NCBI RefSeq assembly: GCF_024813435.1 | Contig: NZ_JANAEZ010000001.1 | Location: 1,031,472-1,095,471, forward strand | Origin: Cognataquiflexum gelatinilyticum | GTDB taxonomy: Bacteria > Bacteroidota > Bacteroidia > Cytophagales > Cyclobacteriaceae | Reading direction: 5' to 3' | Length of the DNA stretch: 64,000 nucleotides | Shown here: in pieces, positions 43,302 to 52,724 of the stretch | Position numbering within the stretch: position 1 is the stretch's first letter | Layout: each line of letters starts with the position of its first letter | Notes under the pieces: model-generated | The model's database searches: none | Seen by the model: only the letters and a program-made list of their open reading frames with translations | Told to the model about the DNA's origin: nothing | Made by a program: the position numbers and the translations under genes

Positions 43302-45400
43302 AAACCTTGGTTTCCATAGGAATTTTGGTGCTTATGGTAGTCCATCAAAGCGAGTCCCAGACCTACCGGAAGGACGAGATCAATATCGAAAATTTTATAG
43401 AGGAGCTTTTTGGAATGCAAAGGTCAGATGAGAATTATGAGGATCTTTATGAAAGTCTTTTGCAGGTATTTCTAAATCCCATAAACCTGAACAAAACAAA
43501 CGCAGAGGAATTAAAGTCGATATTCATTTTGACGCCTTCACAGGTCAATAGCTTTATTGCATACCAAAATCAATTTGGGGAATTTATTTCAATCTATGAA
43601 TTACAAGCCATTCCTGATTTTGACCTGGAAACTATCTATAAGCTCTTACCATTTGTCGTTTTGGATGATTCAGAAAAGATGCAGGGCTCGTTGAAAGAAA
43701 GGGTTCTGTCTTCAAAAGATGCATATTTTATCTTCAGGCAAAATATGGTTTGGGAAACCCGAAAGGGGTATACGCCTCCTGATACTTTGGGAAATGGGGA
43801 GCTGACAAGCAGGTATCTTGGTGATCCCAATAGCCTTTACGGCAGGTTTAGAATCCAACATTCAAAAGATTTCAGTCTTGGATTTACGATTGACAAAGAT
43901 TCCGGGGAGCAATTCATTTGGAATCCCAATTCAAAAAGGTTTGGCTTCAATTTTTTGTCATATCATTTTACTTTATACAACCAAGGTAATTTTAAGGCAA
44001 TTTCGCTGGGAGATTTTCAGATGCAGACCGGGCAGGGTTTGGTGTTTGGTGCAGGATTTGGGGTGGGAAAAGGAGCCGAAACCATCACTACAGTCAGGCG
44101 AAGTGCCATAGGCATAAGACCTTACACTGCAGCCTTAGAATTTGGCTTTTTCAGGGGCATGGCTGCCACTTATAAAGCAGGCCCATTGAATGTTACCTTA
44201 ATGGCTTCAAATGCGCCACGGGATGGAAATCTTCAGGCCCAAATTGACACCATAGAAACTACGGAGGAAATCATCACTTCATTGCAAAGCAGCGGGCTCC
44301 ATCGCACAGCTACCGAGATCACTTACAAAAACAGGATCCGTGAGAAAAATCTCGGAGCCAATATCCATTACCAAAGCAGGAAGCGGGATTTTCAAATTGG
44401 GGTCAATTCCCTTTATACCCAATTTGGACAGGCATTTCAAAGAAACAGGCAGGTTTATAACCAATATGAGTTTTACGGTAAAGCAAACCACCTGCAAAGT
44501 CTCTATTTTGCATACAACTATCAAAATTATTTTTTCTTCGGAGAAACTGCAATATCGAAAAGCGGAGGAAAAGGTTCGGTTTTAGGAATGATGAGCAGCC
44601 TGCATCCAAAGCTTGGATTTTCGGTATTGTGGAGACGTTTTGACAGAGATTTCCACAGCTTTTACGGCAATGCCTTTTCCGAAGGAACGAGACCGATCAA
44701 CGAACATGGACTCTATTTTGGCTTGAATTACAAACCCAATCAAAAGATAACCTGGTCAGTTTATTATGACTATTTCAGGTTTCCATGGCTTAAATACCGG
44801 GTATATGCACCATCAGCAGGAAACGAGTGGCTTACTCGGTTCACTTACTCACCATCCAGGAAAATTCTGCTTTTTGCCCAAATCCGTGAAGAATCCAAAG
44901 CAAGAAATATTTCAGAACTCCAAAATAATTTTCAATCAGGCTACCAACTTTCCCAAGGCAAAAAATGGAATTATGCCTTCAACCTGGATTATAGTCTAGA
45001 CAAACATTGGAGTATCAAATCTAGAATCATGTCTAGCAGGTTTGACTTCAACAATAAAACCACAAGAGGTTTTGCCATCAGTCAAGATATCAATGTTGAC
45101 TATGAAAAATGGAGGCTCTCGGGAAGAATCGTACTTTTTGATACAGAAGACTATGACAACAGGCAATTTATTTATGAAAGGAATGTCTTGTGGCTATTCT
45201 CTATTCCTGCGCTTAACGGTCAGGGGATGCGGTATTATCTTTTGGGTCAATATAAAATCAATCCCAAACTGACTTTTTGGGCAAGAATAGGCAGAACAAT
45301 TTTTACTGATCGAGAAGTCATAGGAAGTGGCCTACAAGAAATAAATGGCAACAAGATTACAGAAACGGTTTTTCAACTTCAATACCAGTTCAATAGATAA
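43298..45400 (+). CDS. Exported ComEA-like helix-hairpin-helix protein with outer-membrane barrel
   Basis: A 700-residue exported protein. After the signal peptide (about 1-20) residues 58-120 resemble the two HhH motifs of ComEA: INLNKTNAEELKSIFILTPS and SIYELQAIPDFDLETIYKLL. In both hairpins the G-I-G turn that contacts DNA backbone is replaced (ILT and DFD). Residues about 150-700 are beta-strand-rich with many aromatic and glycine residues and look like an outer-membrane barrel (FGFNFLSYHFTLYNQGNF and similar; final strand ETVFQLQYQFNR). It is translationally coupled to the PorV-like gene. Function unknown. Confidence 0.8.
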   Translation: MKTLVSIGILVLMVVHQSESQTYRKDEINIENFIEELFGMQRSDENYEDLYESLLQVFLNPINLNKTNAEELKSIFILTPSQVNSFIAYQNQFGEFISIYELQAIPDFDLETIYKLLPFVVLDDSEKMQGSLKERVLSSKDAYFIFRQNMVWETRKGYTPPDTLGNGELTSRYLGDPNSLYGRFRIQHSKDFSLGFTIDKDSGEQFIWNPNSKRFGFNFLSYHFTLYNQGNFKAISLGDFQMQTGQGLVFGAGFGVGKGAETITTVRRSAIGIRPYTAALEFGFFRGMAATYKAGPLNVTLMASNAPRDGNLQAQIDTIETTEEIITSLQSSGLHRTATEITYKNRIREKNLGANIHYQSRKRDFQIGVNSLYTQFGQAFQRNRQVYNQYEFYGKANHLQSLYFAYNYQNYFFFGETAISKSGGKGSVLGMMSSLHPKLGFSVLWRRFDRDFHSFYGNAFSEGTRPINEHGLYFGLNYKPNQKITWSVYYDYFRFPWLKYRVYAPSAGNEWLTRFTYSPSRKILLFAQIREESKARNISELQNNFQSGYQLSQGKKWNYAFNLDYSLDKHWSIKSRIMSSRFDFNNKTTRGFAISQDINVDYEKWRLSGRIVLFDTEDYDNRQFIYERNVLWLFSIPALNGQGMRYYLLGQYKINPKLTFWARIGRTIFTDREVIGSGLQEINGNKITETVFQLQYQFNR

Positions 45401-45464
45401 TTTCCACCATCGGTACAACCTTCATATGGGTTTTTGATAAATTGAGACATCAAACCACCATCAT

Positions 45465-47927
45465 ATGAAAAAACTGTTTTTACTAGAATTATTTTGTTTG
45501 ATCCTCCTTTCTGCACCTATTTTTGGTCAGATAGTAGATAAAAGCAAATTCAGCAAAAATGAAGGTTTCTTTACCTTTTACACGGATGAAGACAAAGGAA
45601 AAATCTACCTGGAAGTAGATAAGCTAGACTTTGAATTTCTTTATGTGAATTCCATGCCTGCCGGCATTGGATCCAATGACATTGGTCTCGACCGTGGTCA
45701 ATTAGGAAGGACACGCATCGTAGAATTCAGAAAAGCGGGCAACAAACTTTTGCTGGTTCACAAAAATTACGAGTTCAGGGCTTACAGCGACAATCCTTCA
45801 GAAGTCAAATCAGTAAGAGACGCTTTCGCAGAGTCTGTCCTTTGGGGCTTTGAAATCGCAAACAGTGAAAATGGCAAATACCTTGTCGACGCAACCTCCT
45901 TCTACATGCAGGACGCCCATATGGTTGGAGAGAAATTGGGTTCAGCGAGACAAGGGACTTATAAGCCTGATCCTTCCCGCAGTGCACTTCATTTTCCAAT
46001 GACTAAAAACTTTCCAAAAAACACAGAAGTGGAAGCAATCGTAACACTGACCGGAACCCCTACCGGAGCTTATATCAGGTCTGTTACCCCCTCTCCGGAA
46101 TCTGTAACTGTAAGGCAGCGTCATTCTTTCATTGAACTGCCTGACAATAAATATACCCCAAGGGAATTCGATACAAGGGCAGGATATTTCCATATTGATT
46201 ACATGGATTTCACCAGTCCAATAGGCGAACCGATGGTCAAAAAGTATATCTCAAGACATAGGTTAGAAAAAAAGGACCCAACAGCCGCAGTGTCAGAAGT
46301 AGTTGAACCCATCGTCTATTACCTTGACAGGGGCACTCCAGAACCTGTCCGTTCTGCTTTGCTTGAAGGCGGTAACTGGTGGGCACAGGCTTATGAGGCT
46401 GCAGGATTCAAGAATGCTTACCGTGTGGAATTGATGCCTGAAGGTGCTGATTTGATGGACGTGAGGTATAATGTCATCCAATGGGTACACCGCTCGACAA
46501 GAGGTTGGTCTTATGGTTCTTCGGTAACAGACCCAAGGACAGGCGAAATCATCAAAGGCCACGTGACGTTGGGAAGCCTCAGGGTAAGACAGGATTTTCT
46601 GATTGCTCAGGGACTGATTCAACCATATGAGGATGGAAAACCAAAAAACCCTAAGATGCTTGAATTAGCATTGGCAAGGTTGAGACAACTTTCTGCACAT
46701 GAGATCGGACATACTTTGGGTTTGGCGCATGCTTATGCTTCCTCCCCCACCAACCGTGCCTCTGTCATGGATTATCCTTATCCTATGATCAAGATGGATG
46801 AAAATGGAAACATTGATATCTCTGATGCCTATGATGACAAAATCGGAGAATGGGACAAATGGGCAATCCGCTATGGTTATGAAACCATTCCAGCCGGACA
46901 ATCAGAAAAAGCCCACCTGAACAAGCTCCTAGAAGATACCTATGCGGCAGGACATACATTTATTTCAGACATGGATTCCAGGCATCCGAGCGGAAGCCAC
47001 CCTACATCCCATCTTTGGGACAATGGCACCTCAGCACCTGATGAATTGATGAGGATGATGGCCATGCGGTCCAAAAAGCTAAATTCATTTGGGTTAAATT
47101 CAATTGATGAAAACCAACCCGAAGCATTGATGGAGGAAGTTTTGGCTCCCCTTTTCTTGATGCACAGGTATCAATTGGAAGCTACGACCAAGCTTGTCGG
47201 AGGATTGGATTACACCTATAAAGTCAAAGGAGATAACCAAAGAGTACAATCCAGGCTGGAAGCTACCAAGCAAAACGGAGCATTGGAGGCCTTGCTTTAT
47301 GCTGTTCAGCCGGAACAGCTTGCCATTCCTACCCAGATTCTGGACCGGATGCCTCCACGTCCTATGGGATATTCAAGAAACCGTGAAACTTTCCCTTCCA
47401 GAAACGGACTGAACTTTGATCCTTTGGCTCCGGGAGAAAATGTGGTCGACCTGACTTTCGGACTACTTTTTGAAGCAGGCAGAGCAAACCGATTACATCA
47501 GCAGCAATTGTTTGATGCAAGTTTACCTTCTTTTTCAAATGTTTTGGAAAAAGTTACCGCACAGGTTTTTGGGAGTGGCTATGATGGGACTTATCAGGGG
47601 GAAATCCGCTTGATGGTTCAAAACAAGCTGACAGAACACCTGATCAATCTTGCCAAAGACCCAAGAGCTACGGCAACAGTGAAAGGAATCACAAGAAACC
47701 AATTGAGGGAGATTGCTTACTGGAATTGGAATAAAGGTCAAAACAAAACTGGACCATCCAAATCCACTGCGGCCAAAAGTACTTCTGACGACTTCCACCG
47801 ATACTTGGCTGACAAAATCAACCATTTCTTCGACGAAAAAGAAGAATTCAGTATCCCATCGGAACTTGCTATACCTGATGGAGCTCCTATCGGAACTACC
47901 GATCTGAGATGTGACTTTGAATATTAA
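45465..47927 (+). CDS. Secreted zinc-dependent metalloprotease (DUF5117/DUF4953 type)
   Basis: An 820-residue exported protease with a signal peptide (MKKLFLLELFCLILLSAPIFGQ). The zinc-binding site is H412-E413-I-G-H416-T-L-G-L-A-H422, the extended metzincin motif, with a Met-turn in SVMDYPYP about 25 residues later. The N-terminal DUF5117-like region and the C-terminal helical part are characteristic of this family. It follows the HhH/barrel gene after 64 bp. Its role may be degradation of external proteins or processing of envelope proteins; the substrate is unknown. Confidence 0.9.
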   Translation: MKKLFLLELFCLILLSAPIFGQIVDKSKFSKNEGFFTFYTDEDKGKIYLEVDKLDFEFLYVNSMPAGIGSNDIGLDRGQLGRTRIVEFRKAGNKLLLVHKNYEFRAYSDNPSEVKSVRDAFAESVLWGFEIANSENGKYLVDATSFYMQDAHMVGEKLGSARQGTYKPDPSRSALHFPMTKNFPKNTEVEAIVTLTGTPTGAYIRSVTPSPESVTVRQRHSFIELPDNKYTPREFDTRAGYFHIDYMDFTSPIGEPMVKKYISRHRLEKKDPTAAVSEVVEPIVYYLDRGTPEPVRSALLEGGNWWAQAYEAAGFKNAYRVELMPEGADLMDVRYNVIQWVHRSTRGWSYGSSVTDPRTGEIIKGHVTLGSLRVRQDFLIAQGLIQPYEDGKPKNPKMLELALARLRQLSAHEIGHTLGLAHAYASSPTNRASVMDYPYPMIKMDENGNIDISDAYDDKIGEWDKWAIRYGYETIPAGQSEKAHLNKLLEDTYAAGHTFISDMDSRHPSGSHPTSHLWDNGTSAPDELMRMMAMRSKKLNSFGLNSIDENQPEALMEEVLAPLFLMHRYQLEATTKLVGGLDYTYKVKGDNQRVQSRLEATKQNGALEALLYAVQPEQLAIPTQILDRMPPRPMGYSRNRETFPSRNGLNFDPLAPGENVVDLTFGLLFEAGRANRLHQQQLFDASLPSFSNVLEKVTAQVFGSGYDGTYQGEIRLMVQNKLTEHLINLAKDPRATATVKGITRNQLREIAYWNWNKGQNKTGPSKSTAAKSTSDDFHRYLADKINHFFDEKEEFSIPSELAIPDGAPIGTTDLRCDFEY

Positions 47928-47934
47928 AAAAAAC

Positions 47935-47969
47935 AAAACCCGGCTGAACTCAATTTCAGCCGGGTTTTT
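47935..47969. terminator. Bidirectional terminator after the metalloprotease gene
   Basis: Perfect 10-bp arms CCCGGCTGAA (47939-47948) and TTCAGCCGGG (47955-47964) with a 6-bp loop, flanked by AAAA before and TTTTTA after. It serves the metalloprotease on the plus strand and probably the small DUF2256 gene on the minus strand. Confidence 0.93.
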
Positions 47970-47976
47970 AATTCTC

Positions 47977-48108
47977 TTACTTTTTTGTCCCCGCACATTT
48001 TTTGGAGCAGTATTTCACATTCTCCCAATTCTTCTGCCACTTTTTTCTCCAAGTAAATGGACGATTGCAGACAGGGCAAGTCTTGGTTGGCAATTCCGAT
48101 TTCTTCAT
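47977..48108 (-). CDS. DUF2256 small zinc-ribbon protein
   Basis: A 43-residue protein starting with MKKSELPTKTCPVCNRPFTW and ending CAGTKK. Two cysteine pairs, C11-x-x-C14 and C35-x-x-x-C39, match the DUF2256 family, whose members are tiny zinc-binding proteins often found next to cryptochrome/photolyase genes. Here the photolyase is 40 kb away. It ends 8 bp from the shared terminator. The high match over the whole length makes this a real gene despite its size. Confidence 0.82.
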   Translation of the reverse strand: MKKSELPTKTCPVCNRPFTWRKKWQKNWENVKYCSKKCAGTKK

Positions 48109-48143
48109 TTAATAGGAATCATTGTTTTATCAAAAAGTTTAAA

Positions 48144-48193
48144 CATTTCTCATGTCTCATGTCTTGCATCTTGCTTCTCGCTTCCCGGTTCTA
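48144..48193. repeat. GAGAAGC/GAGAC-word spacer between DUF2256 and DUF1684 genes
   Basis: Plus-strand CATTTCTCATGTCTCATGTC followed by TTGCATCTTGCTTCTCGCTT. On the minus strand it reads GAACCGGGAAGCGAGAAGCA, nearly the same as part of the 1.4-kb spacer. No gene is seen. Confidence 0.55.
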
Positions 48194-49096
48194 CTAATGT
48201 TCTCCAAATGTCTTTTCCCCAGCTGTAATTGCCAGATCAAGCATATTCTGTCGTGGTGGCAGTGGGCAAGTGGCATGTGGCGTAAATACACAGGGAGGAT
48301 TATAGGCTTTGTTAAAATCCAAAATCACTAGATCTCCCGACATAGGCTTTTTGACATACATATACCTTCCTCCACCATAGGTCTCTCCCCCACTCGTATT
48401 GTCAGCTAGGATCAGATATAATTCATCCTCAGCATCCAAAGCATCGATTTTGTAGGTTATGCCATCTTTTTGAAATTCAAGGTAGCCTGGTGATGGATTT
48501 GGTGTTGTCTGTCCCAAAACGTTCGTAATCGGGATTTCCCTAATCGGGGAATAGGGTATGAATTTAGCTTCGAGCCTCCATTCCAAGTCTATCGGGTACC
48601 TTTTAATGCCCTCAAATTGGGTGACAGCAGCCGTCTCTAAATCCCTCAACCTGACTCCATAGGCATCAGCCCTTTTAATAATATTCCATCTAAGGCTCTT
48701 AAATGATAGCTTTTCAAACTCCTGAGTTTCCACATCAAAAATCTTTACTTTCTCTTTTAACTCATTTTCTCCCAAGAAAATACTGTCTGTTTGGGGCGTG
48801 AAGTAAACTTTTCCTTCTTCAAGCAGAAATACCCCGATCGAATCAGGAAATCCTTCGGATTCCAATCGGAACGTAGATTCAGTACTTGTTCCAAAAGTGG
48901 TTTCACCTTGCTTAAGCCAATGTAGTCCGATCAGGTTGAGCCAACCCTCTTCTGATTTTAGAGATTTAACACGATCCTGGTACCAAGCTTCCACCTCTAC
49001 GGCATGCTCTTCGGGATTGATTTGGGATTCTTTTTTTCCACAAGAAAAAACAAAAGTGAAATAGGCTAAAATCAATAAGAATCGGGATAGTTTCAT
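48194..49096 (-). CDS. DUF1684 domain lipoprotein
   Basis: A 300-residue lipoprotein (signal MKLSRFLLILAYFTFVFSCG, lipid cysteine C19). Most of the length is DUF1684, with characteristic GWLNLIGLHWLKQGETTFG, GGETYGGGRYMYV and the C-terminal DFNKAYNPPCVFTPHATCPL. The family is common in Bacteroidota and Actinobacteria but has no assigned function. It is alone on the minus strand and diverges from the DUF1080 gene. Confidence 0.88.
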   Translation of the reverse strand: MKLSRFLLILAYFTFVFSCGKKESQINPEEHAVEVEAWYQDRVKSLKSEEGWLNLIGLHWLKQGETTFGTSTESTFRLESEGFPDSIGVFLLEEGKVYFTPQTDSIFLGENELKEKVKIFDVETQEFEKLSFKSLRWNIIKRADAYGVRLRDLETAAVTQFEGIKRYPIDLEWRLEAKFIPYSPIREIPITNVLGQTTPNPSPGYLEFQKDGITYKIDALDAEDELYLILADNTSGGETYGGGRYMYVKKPMSGDLVILDFNKAYNPPCVFTPHATCPLPPRQNMLDLAITAGEKTFGEH

Positions 49097-49273
49097 AGGT
49101 TGTATGCTAGGTTTTCAAGGCAATTTAAAAATCTTATCGTCCAAAAACATCTAGCCAAAAAAATTAACCTGATTGAAACTGTGATGACAGCAAATAATTT
49201 CCAGCTGAATAAAAATTTTTCGATTTGAACTGAATGGTAAGTATCTTGATCTATTGTTCAAACCAAAATAACC

Positions 49274-50041
49274 ATGAACGTATTTCAAAGAATAACAATT
49301 ATTGCAATGTGCCTTATGACCCCGATGTTGGCTTTCTCCCAAACAGGCGTGGGAACCAAAAAACCCAAAGGTGCAAAGCAACTTTTTGATGGAAGCAGGA
49401 AAATGCTGGATCAAAAATGGACTTATTGGGAAGGCCCAAGATTCAAAGCAGCGCTACCCATCAAATGGGAAATCGTGAGAGATCCGGTAGACAAAGGCAC
49501 AGCGATGAACAGTAATGACCCGGCAGCCGCAGGAGGATTGTATGGTGCTGCCGATATCGTCACCAAAGAGGAATTCAGGGATTTTAGGTTACATGTCGAA
49601 TTTTTAATCCAAGAAGCAGGAGGCAACTCGGGAGTTTACTTACAAAACAGATATGAAATCCAGATTCTCGATGGAGACTATGGCGACCATGGATTGGCGG
49701 CAATTATCAACGAGCACATACCTACAGTACAGGCTTACAATGGATTGGGGAAATGGAATGCCTATGACATCAACTTCAAGGCTGCAAGGTTCAAAGAAGG
49801 GAAGTTGGTAGAAAAGGCAAGGGTGACCATCTACTTCAATGGCAAAAAAATCCATGAAGACAAATCAATTAGCCAGGTATGGGGAGGTCCAAATTCAGGT
49901 CAGGATGGAGGAAATGACGGAGGAAAAGGAATTACAGACCGTCCGGGAGGTATCAAATTACAAGCTGAAGGACATAATGTGCTATATAGGAATATCTGGA
50001 TCAAAGCCACTGATCTTGGTGAAATGGGAACAGATTTCTAA
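49274..50041 (+). CDS. DUF1080 (3-keto-disaccharide hydrolase-like) secreted protein
   Basis: A 255-residue exported protein (signal up to about residue 22, PMLAFSQ). It carries the concanavalin-like DUF1080 fold, with KQLFDGSRKMLDQKWTYW at the start, DFRLHVEFLIQEAGGNSGVY, QNRYEIQILDGDYGDHG and the C-terminal GGIKLQAEGHNVLYRNIWIK. Family members hydrolyse 3-keto-glycosides or bind carbohydrate. The usual neighbours of such enzymes (sugar oxidoreductases, SusCD) are not adjacent here, so the substrate cannot be inferred. Confidence 0.88.
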   Translation: MNVFQRITIIAMCLMTPMLAFSQTGVGTKKPKGAKQLFDGSRKMLDQKWTYWEGPRFKAALPIKWEIVRDPVDKGTAMNSNDPAAAGGLYGAADIVTKEEFRDFRLHVEFLIQEAGGNSGVYLQNRYEIQILDGDYGDHGLAAIINEHIPTVQAYNGLGKWNAYDINFKAARFKEGKLVEKARVTIYFNGKKIHEDKSISQVWGGPNSGQDGGNDGGKGITDRPGGIKLQAEGHNVLYRNIWIKATDLGEMGTDF

Positions 50042-50049
50042 TTCTTCAA

Positions 50050-50463
50050 TTAATGGATTTTATATAGCCTGGCAAACTCCAATACATTAGGATACATCCA
50101 TTCTTTGATTTCAAATACTTCCGAAGGACTAAAGAATCTGATTTCCTGGCATTCGGGTGAAGGTTTGAATTCAAGGTGAAAAAGCGATGTTGGATAAACG
50201 GCATTCACAATATATTGACCTTTAGGATTGATTACAGAAAAAAAATAATGGGGATGGTCTGAAATGTATTTTGCTTCCAAAGCCATTTCCTCTTTCAATT
50301 CTCTTCGTAACCCTTCCTGTGGGCTTTCTCCGAAATCCAATCCACCTCCGGGAAGTTCCCAGAGACCATTTTCTTCCCTGACAAGAAGAAACCTTTGTGA
50401 AGCATCCACCACAAGGGCTTTTACAGACACCCTGTAAAAGCAATCGGGAATTTGAAATGACAT
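50050..50463 (-). CDS. NUDIX hydrolase
   Basis: A 137-residue Nudix protein. The Nudix box is GGLDFGESPQEGLRRELKEE; its last part is EEMAL where EExG is usual, so one glycine is replaced. The N-terminal YRVSVKALVVDASQRFLLV and FLLVREENGLWELPGG complete the fold. The substrate class (nucleoside diphosphate derivatives or mRNA caps) is not predictable. ATG 50463 fits better than the longer start, whose first 13 residues have no family counterpart. It converges on the DUF1080 gene with 8 bp between the stop codons. Confidence 0.85.
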   Translation of the reverse strand: MSFQIPDCFYRVSVKALVVDASQRFLLVREENGLWELPGGGLDFGESPQEGLRRELKEEMALEAKYISDHPHYFFSVINPKGQYIVNAVYPTSLFHLEFKPSPECQEIRFFSPSEVFEIKEWMYPNVLEFARLYKIH

Positions 50464-50500
50464 AAGCTTATACTTTATGAATTTTAACCCATTTTTTGAC

Positions 50501-50536
50501 AAAAAAAAACCTGTGAGATTTACCCACAGGTTTTTC
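50501..50536 (-). terminator. Rho-independent terminator of the DUF1566-like lipoprotein gene
   Basis: Arms AACCTGTG (50508-50515) and CACAGGTT (50525-50532) with a 9-base loop. On the minus strand the hairpin is followed by a run of T (complement of the A run 50501-50509). A plus-strand T run also follows. Confidence 0.85.
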
Positions 50537-50550
50537 TTATTTTTTTCAAA

Positions 50551-51174
50551 TCAAAAGAATCGGATTACCCTGACATTCAAAACCTCACTCTTAGGTTTTG
50601 ACAACAATTCTCCAGTTACAAAAGACATCACACAGGCGTTAGTAGCATTACTTTCACAAGAACTCCAATATTCAACTGAAGAAAAACCGCCAATCAAATC
50701 TCTGTTTTTATATAAGTAATTCATTTCTTCCTGACTTGGCATAAACCAGTCATCGTATCCTCCCACATTAAAATCCAAAGTGACTCGTGCCGCTACGGAC
50801 CCATCATTTTCGGGATGGCATTGGGTGGGATTGTTGTAGTAGTCCGGTAAAGCATCATGAAACGCCAATACTAATTCAGTGTTGGATCTACCAAATCCAA
50901 CTTCCGGGGAAGTTCCGCCTACAGCGGTTCCTTGACAACCCCATTGCGATTGAAATACTTCCTCTACAGGGGCAATGATTATTCCTGTTTTCTTACCTTC
51001 TACAAATCCCTCTTCTCCTGGCTCGAAAATATGTGCCACAACTCCACCTTGATAAGGTTCACCTACAATAACGTTTTCAGGACTCTCTTCTTTCACACAT
51101 GAAGAGAAAATAATAAATAAAGATACCAAAAAAGGCAGTACCGATTTTGACGATAATATCACGGGCTTTAACAT
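50551..51174 (-). CDS. DUF1566-like lipoprotein
   Basis: A 207-residue lipoprotein (signal LPFLVSLFIIFSSCVK, lipid cysteine). The C-terminal half shows FNVGGYDDWFMPSQEEMNYL and FSSVEYWSSCESN, the pattern of DUF1566/FISUMP (Lcl C-terminal-like) domains, which are predicted extracellular lectin-type folds of unknown function. A terminator follows. It is separated by 128 bp from the next minus-strand gene. Confidence 0.72.
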   Translation of the reverse strand: MLKPVILSSKSVLPFLVSLFIIFSSCVKEESPENVIVGEPYQGGVVAHIFEPGEEGFVEGKKTGIIIAPVEEVFQSQWGCQGTAVGGTSPEVGFGRSNTELVLAFHDALPDYYNNPTQCHPENDGSVAARVTLDFNVGGYDDWFMPSQEEMNYLYKNRDLIGGFSSVEYWSSCESNATNACVMSFVTGELLSKPKSEVLNVRVIRFF

Positions 51175-51302
51175 ACTAATTTTAATTTAGGTGGGTATTA
51201 AGCTAATCAACAAGACATTGCTGAATAACCACAAAGTTAATATAAAAGAACTTAAAATCAACAATTTCAAGATATTGGAAAACCCTTAAAGTATTTCATC
51301 CT

Positions 51303-52046
51303 CTAAATTTCCCAATCAAAATACCTTAAACGATAACATTGGATGGCATTTTGTCCAAGTTTATTTGCCAATTGATAGTTGGCTACTGCTCCAACACCTG
51401 CCCCGATGATGGGGATTAGTTGGGCAAGTTTTACGAGATCCAGGTAATCTCTGTACTGTAGCTGAAAATCCCTCCAATCAAAATCGGAGACATCAGCAGG
51501 GAGTTTGGCGATATAATCATTCCAGTCTTCAAGTAGGGATAAAGTCTGATTTCGGGTTTCCTGACTTGAAAATGTCAATTTGAAGATATACAAGAGGTAA
51601 AGCCGCTCCTCAAATTTTTTTACATCATAACCATATGCTGCAGCAATCTCGAAGAGCATCTTCATTTTGATGGTGAGAAATGCAGGGAAATCAGCCAAAC
51701 CCAATAAAATTCCTCCGGCACCGGTAATCGCCCCCTCTGCAGAGGCAGTGTTTTGGTATATTTTAATGATTTTTTTTACTTTAATTTCCCTTTGTTCCAA
51801 TGATGAACCAATCAAAGGTGAAGGGGTAATATATTTGGTTCCAAATAATACACCTTTTACCATTTTTTCAATCGCATAGGTGATAACCTGATGGACTTTT
51901 TCAGGGATCATGCTATTTATGCCTTCCTGAGTGCTTTTTGTCAGCTTATTGATAAACCCAGGTTTCTTTCTGGTTTTTACAAGCCATGCATTAAGTTCGG
52001 CTGTGGCAATGTCATCATACATTGATTTTGACAAAGATTGAGACAT
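51303..52046 (-). CDS. EcsC family protein
   Basis: A 247-residue protein of the EcsC family, named after the third gene of the Bacillus ecs operon, whose function is undetermined. Visible are the glycine-rich segment GAITGAGGILLGLADFPAFL, the AAAYGYDVKKFEERLYLLYI helix and a C-terminal LAQLIPIIGAGVGAVANYQL. The hydrophobic glycine-rich stretches suggest peripheral membrane association rather than clear transmembrane helices. No ABC transporter is near, unlike the Bacillus ecs operon. Confidence 0.85.
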   Translation of the reverse strand: MSQSLSKSMYDDIATAELNAWLVKTRKKPGFINKLTKSTQEGINSMIPEKVHQVITYAIEKMVKGVLFGTKYITPSPLIGSSLEQREIKVKKIIKIYQNTASAEGAITGAGGILLGLADFPAFLTIKMKMLFEIAAAYGYDVKKFEERLYLLYIFKLTFSSQETRNQTLSLLEDWNDYIAKLPADVSDFDWRDFQLQYRDYLDLVKLAQLIPIIGAGVGAVANYQLANKLGQNAIQCYRLRYFDWEI

Positions 52047-52135
52047 AGTATTGTTTATTTACCCTTATGTATACATAATCAGATGCCTTAGGGTTCTATT
52101 TATGAAATTTGTTTTTAAAAACCTGAAAGTTTCAA

Positions 52136-52534
52136 TCATTCAATATTTTTCTCTATTCTCGAAAGATTGTCTCCCAAATCCCTTACCACTAAAATCCAGC
52201 CTCCTTCCATTTCCACAAATCCGTATTCAAAACTATAGGTATAAACATTTCCTTTCCAATTGATATACGTGTGGGTATGGTATTTGAAATGGTAACCTAA
52301 TTGTTGGAGTCTTTCTTTTGGAATCTTTACTTTTTCAATTCCATCTACAAGAATCCTTTCAAGAATATTCCTGTTTATTTTCAGGTATCCCATGATGTTT
52401 CTGACTTCAGTACTGTCACCTATCCTTCTTTGGTTGTTGTGGCTGTTGCGGCAGTAGTCATCACAGAATTTCTTATCTATTCTTCCTAAAATTGATTTAC
52501 CACAATAGTAGCATTGCTTTTTTTCCAGATCCAT
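52136..52534 (-). CDS. Small zinc-ribbon protein (DUF2116-like N-terminus)
   Basis: A 132-residue protein with a zinc ribbon at the N-terminus (C8-x-x-C11 and C24-x-x-x-C28 in QCYYCGKSILGRIDKKFCDD and DYCRNSHNNQRR). A helical middle and a beta-strand C-terminal half (HTHTYINWKGNVYTYSFEYG) follow. Such proteins are common in Bacteroidota and of unknown function. ATG 52534 is chosen over a TTG three codons earlier. Possibly a nucleic-acid-binding protein, judged only from the zinc ribbon. Confidence 0.65.
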   Translation of the reverse strand: MDLEKKQCYYCGKSILGRIDKKFCDDYCRNSHNNQRRIGDSTEVRNIMGYLKINRNILERILVDGIEKVKIPKERLQQLGYHFKYHTHTYINWKGNVYTYSFEYGFVEMEGGWILVVRDLGDNLSRIEKNIE

Positions 52535-52724
52535 AAAAGTCAATTTTAAACAATAACTTAATAACTAATTATGGTAAATTTAATTTACCCTTTAGTTCAA
52601 AACAATACCCAGAACTGGGTATTTATTTCATAAAAAGTAAAAAGAGATATAAAAAATGATGGTAAAAGTCAAAGTTTGATTTTAAAAAATTCAATATATG
52701 GAGGGTTAAACAAATATTCTTCTT

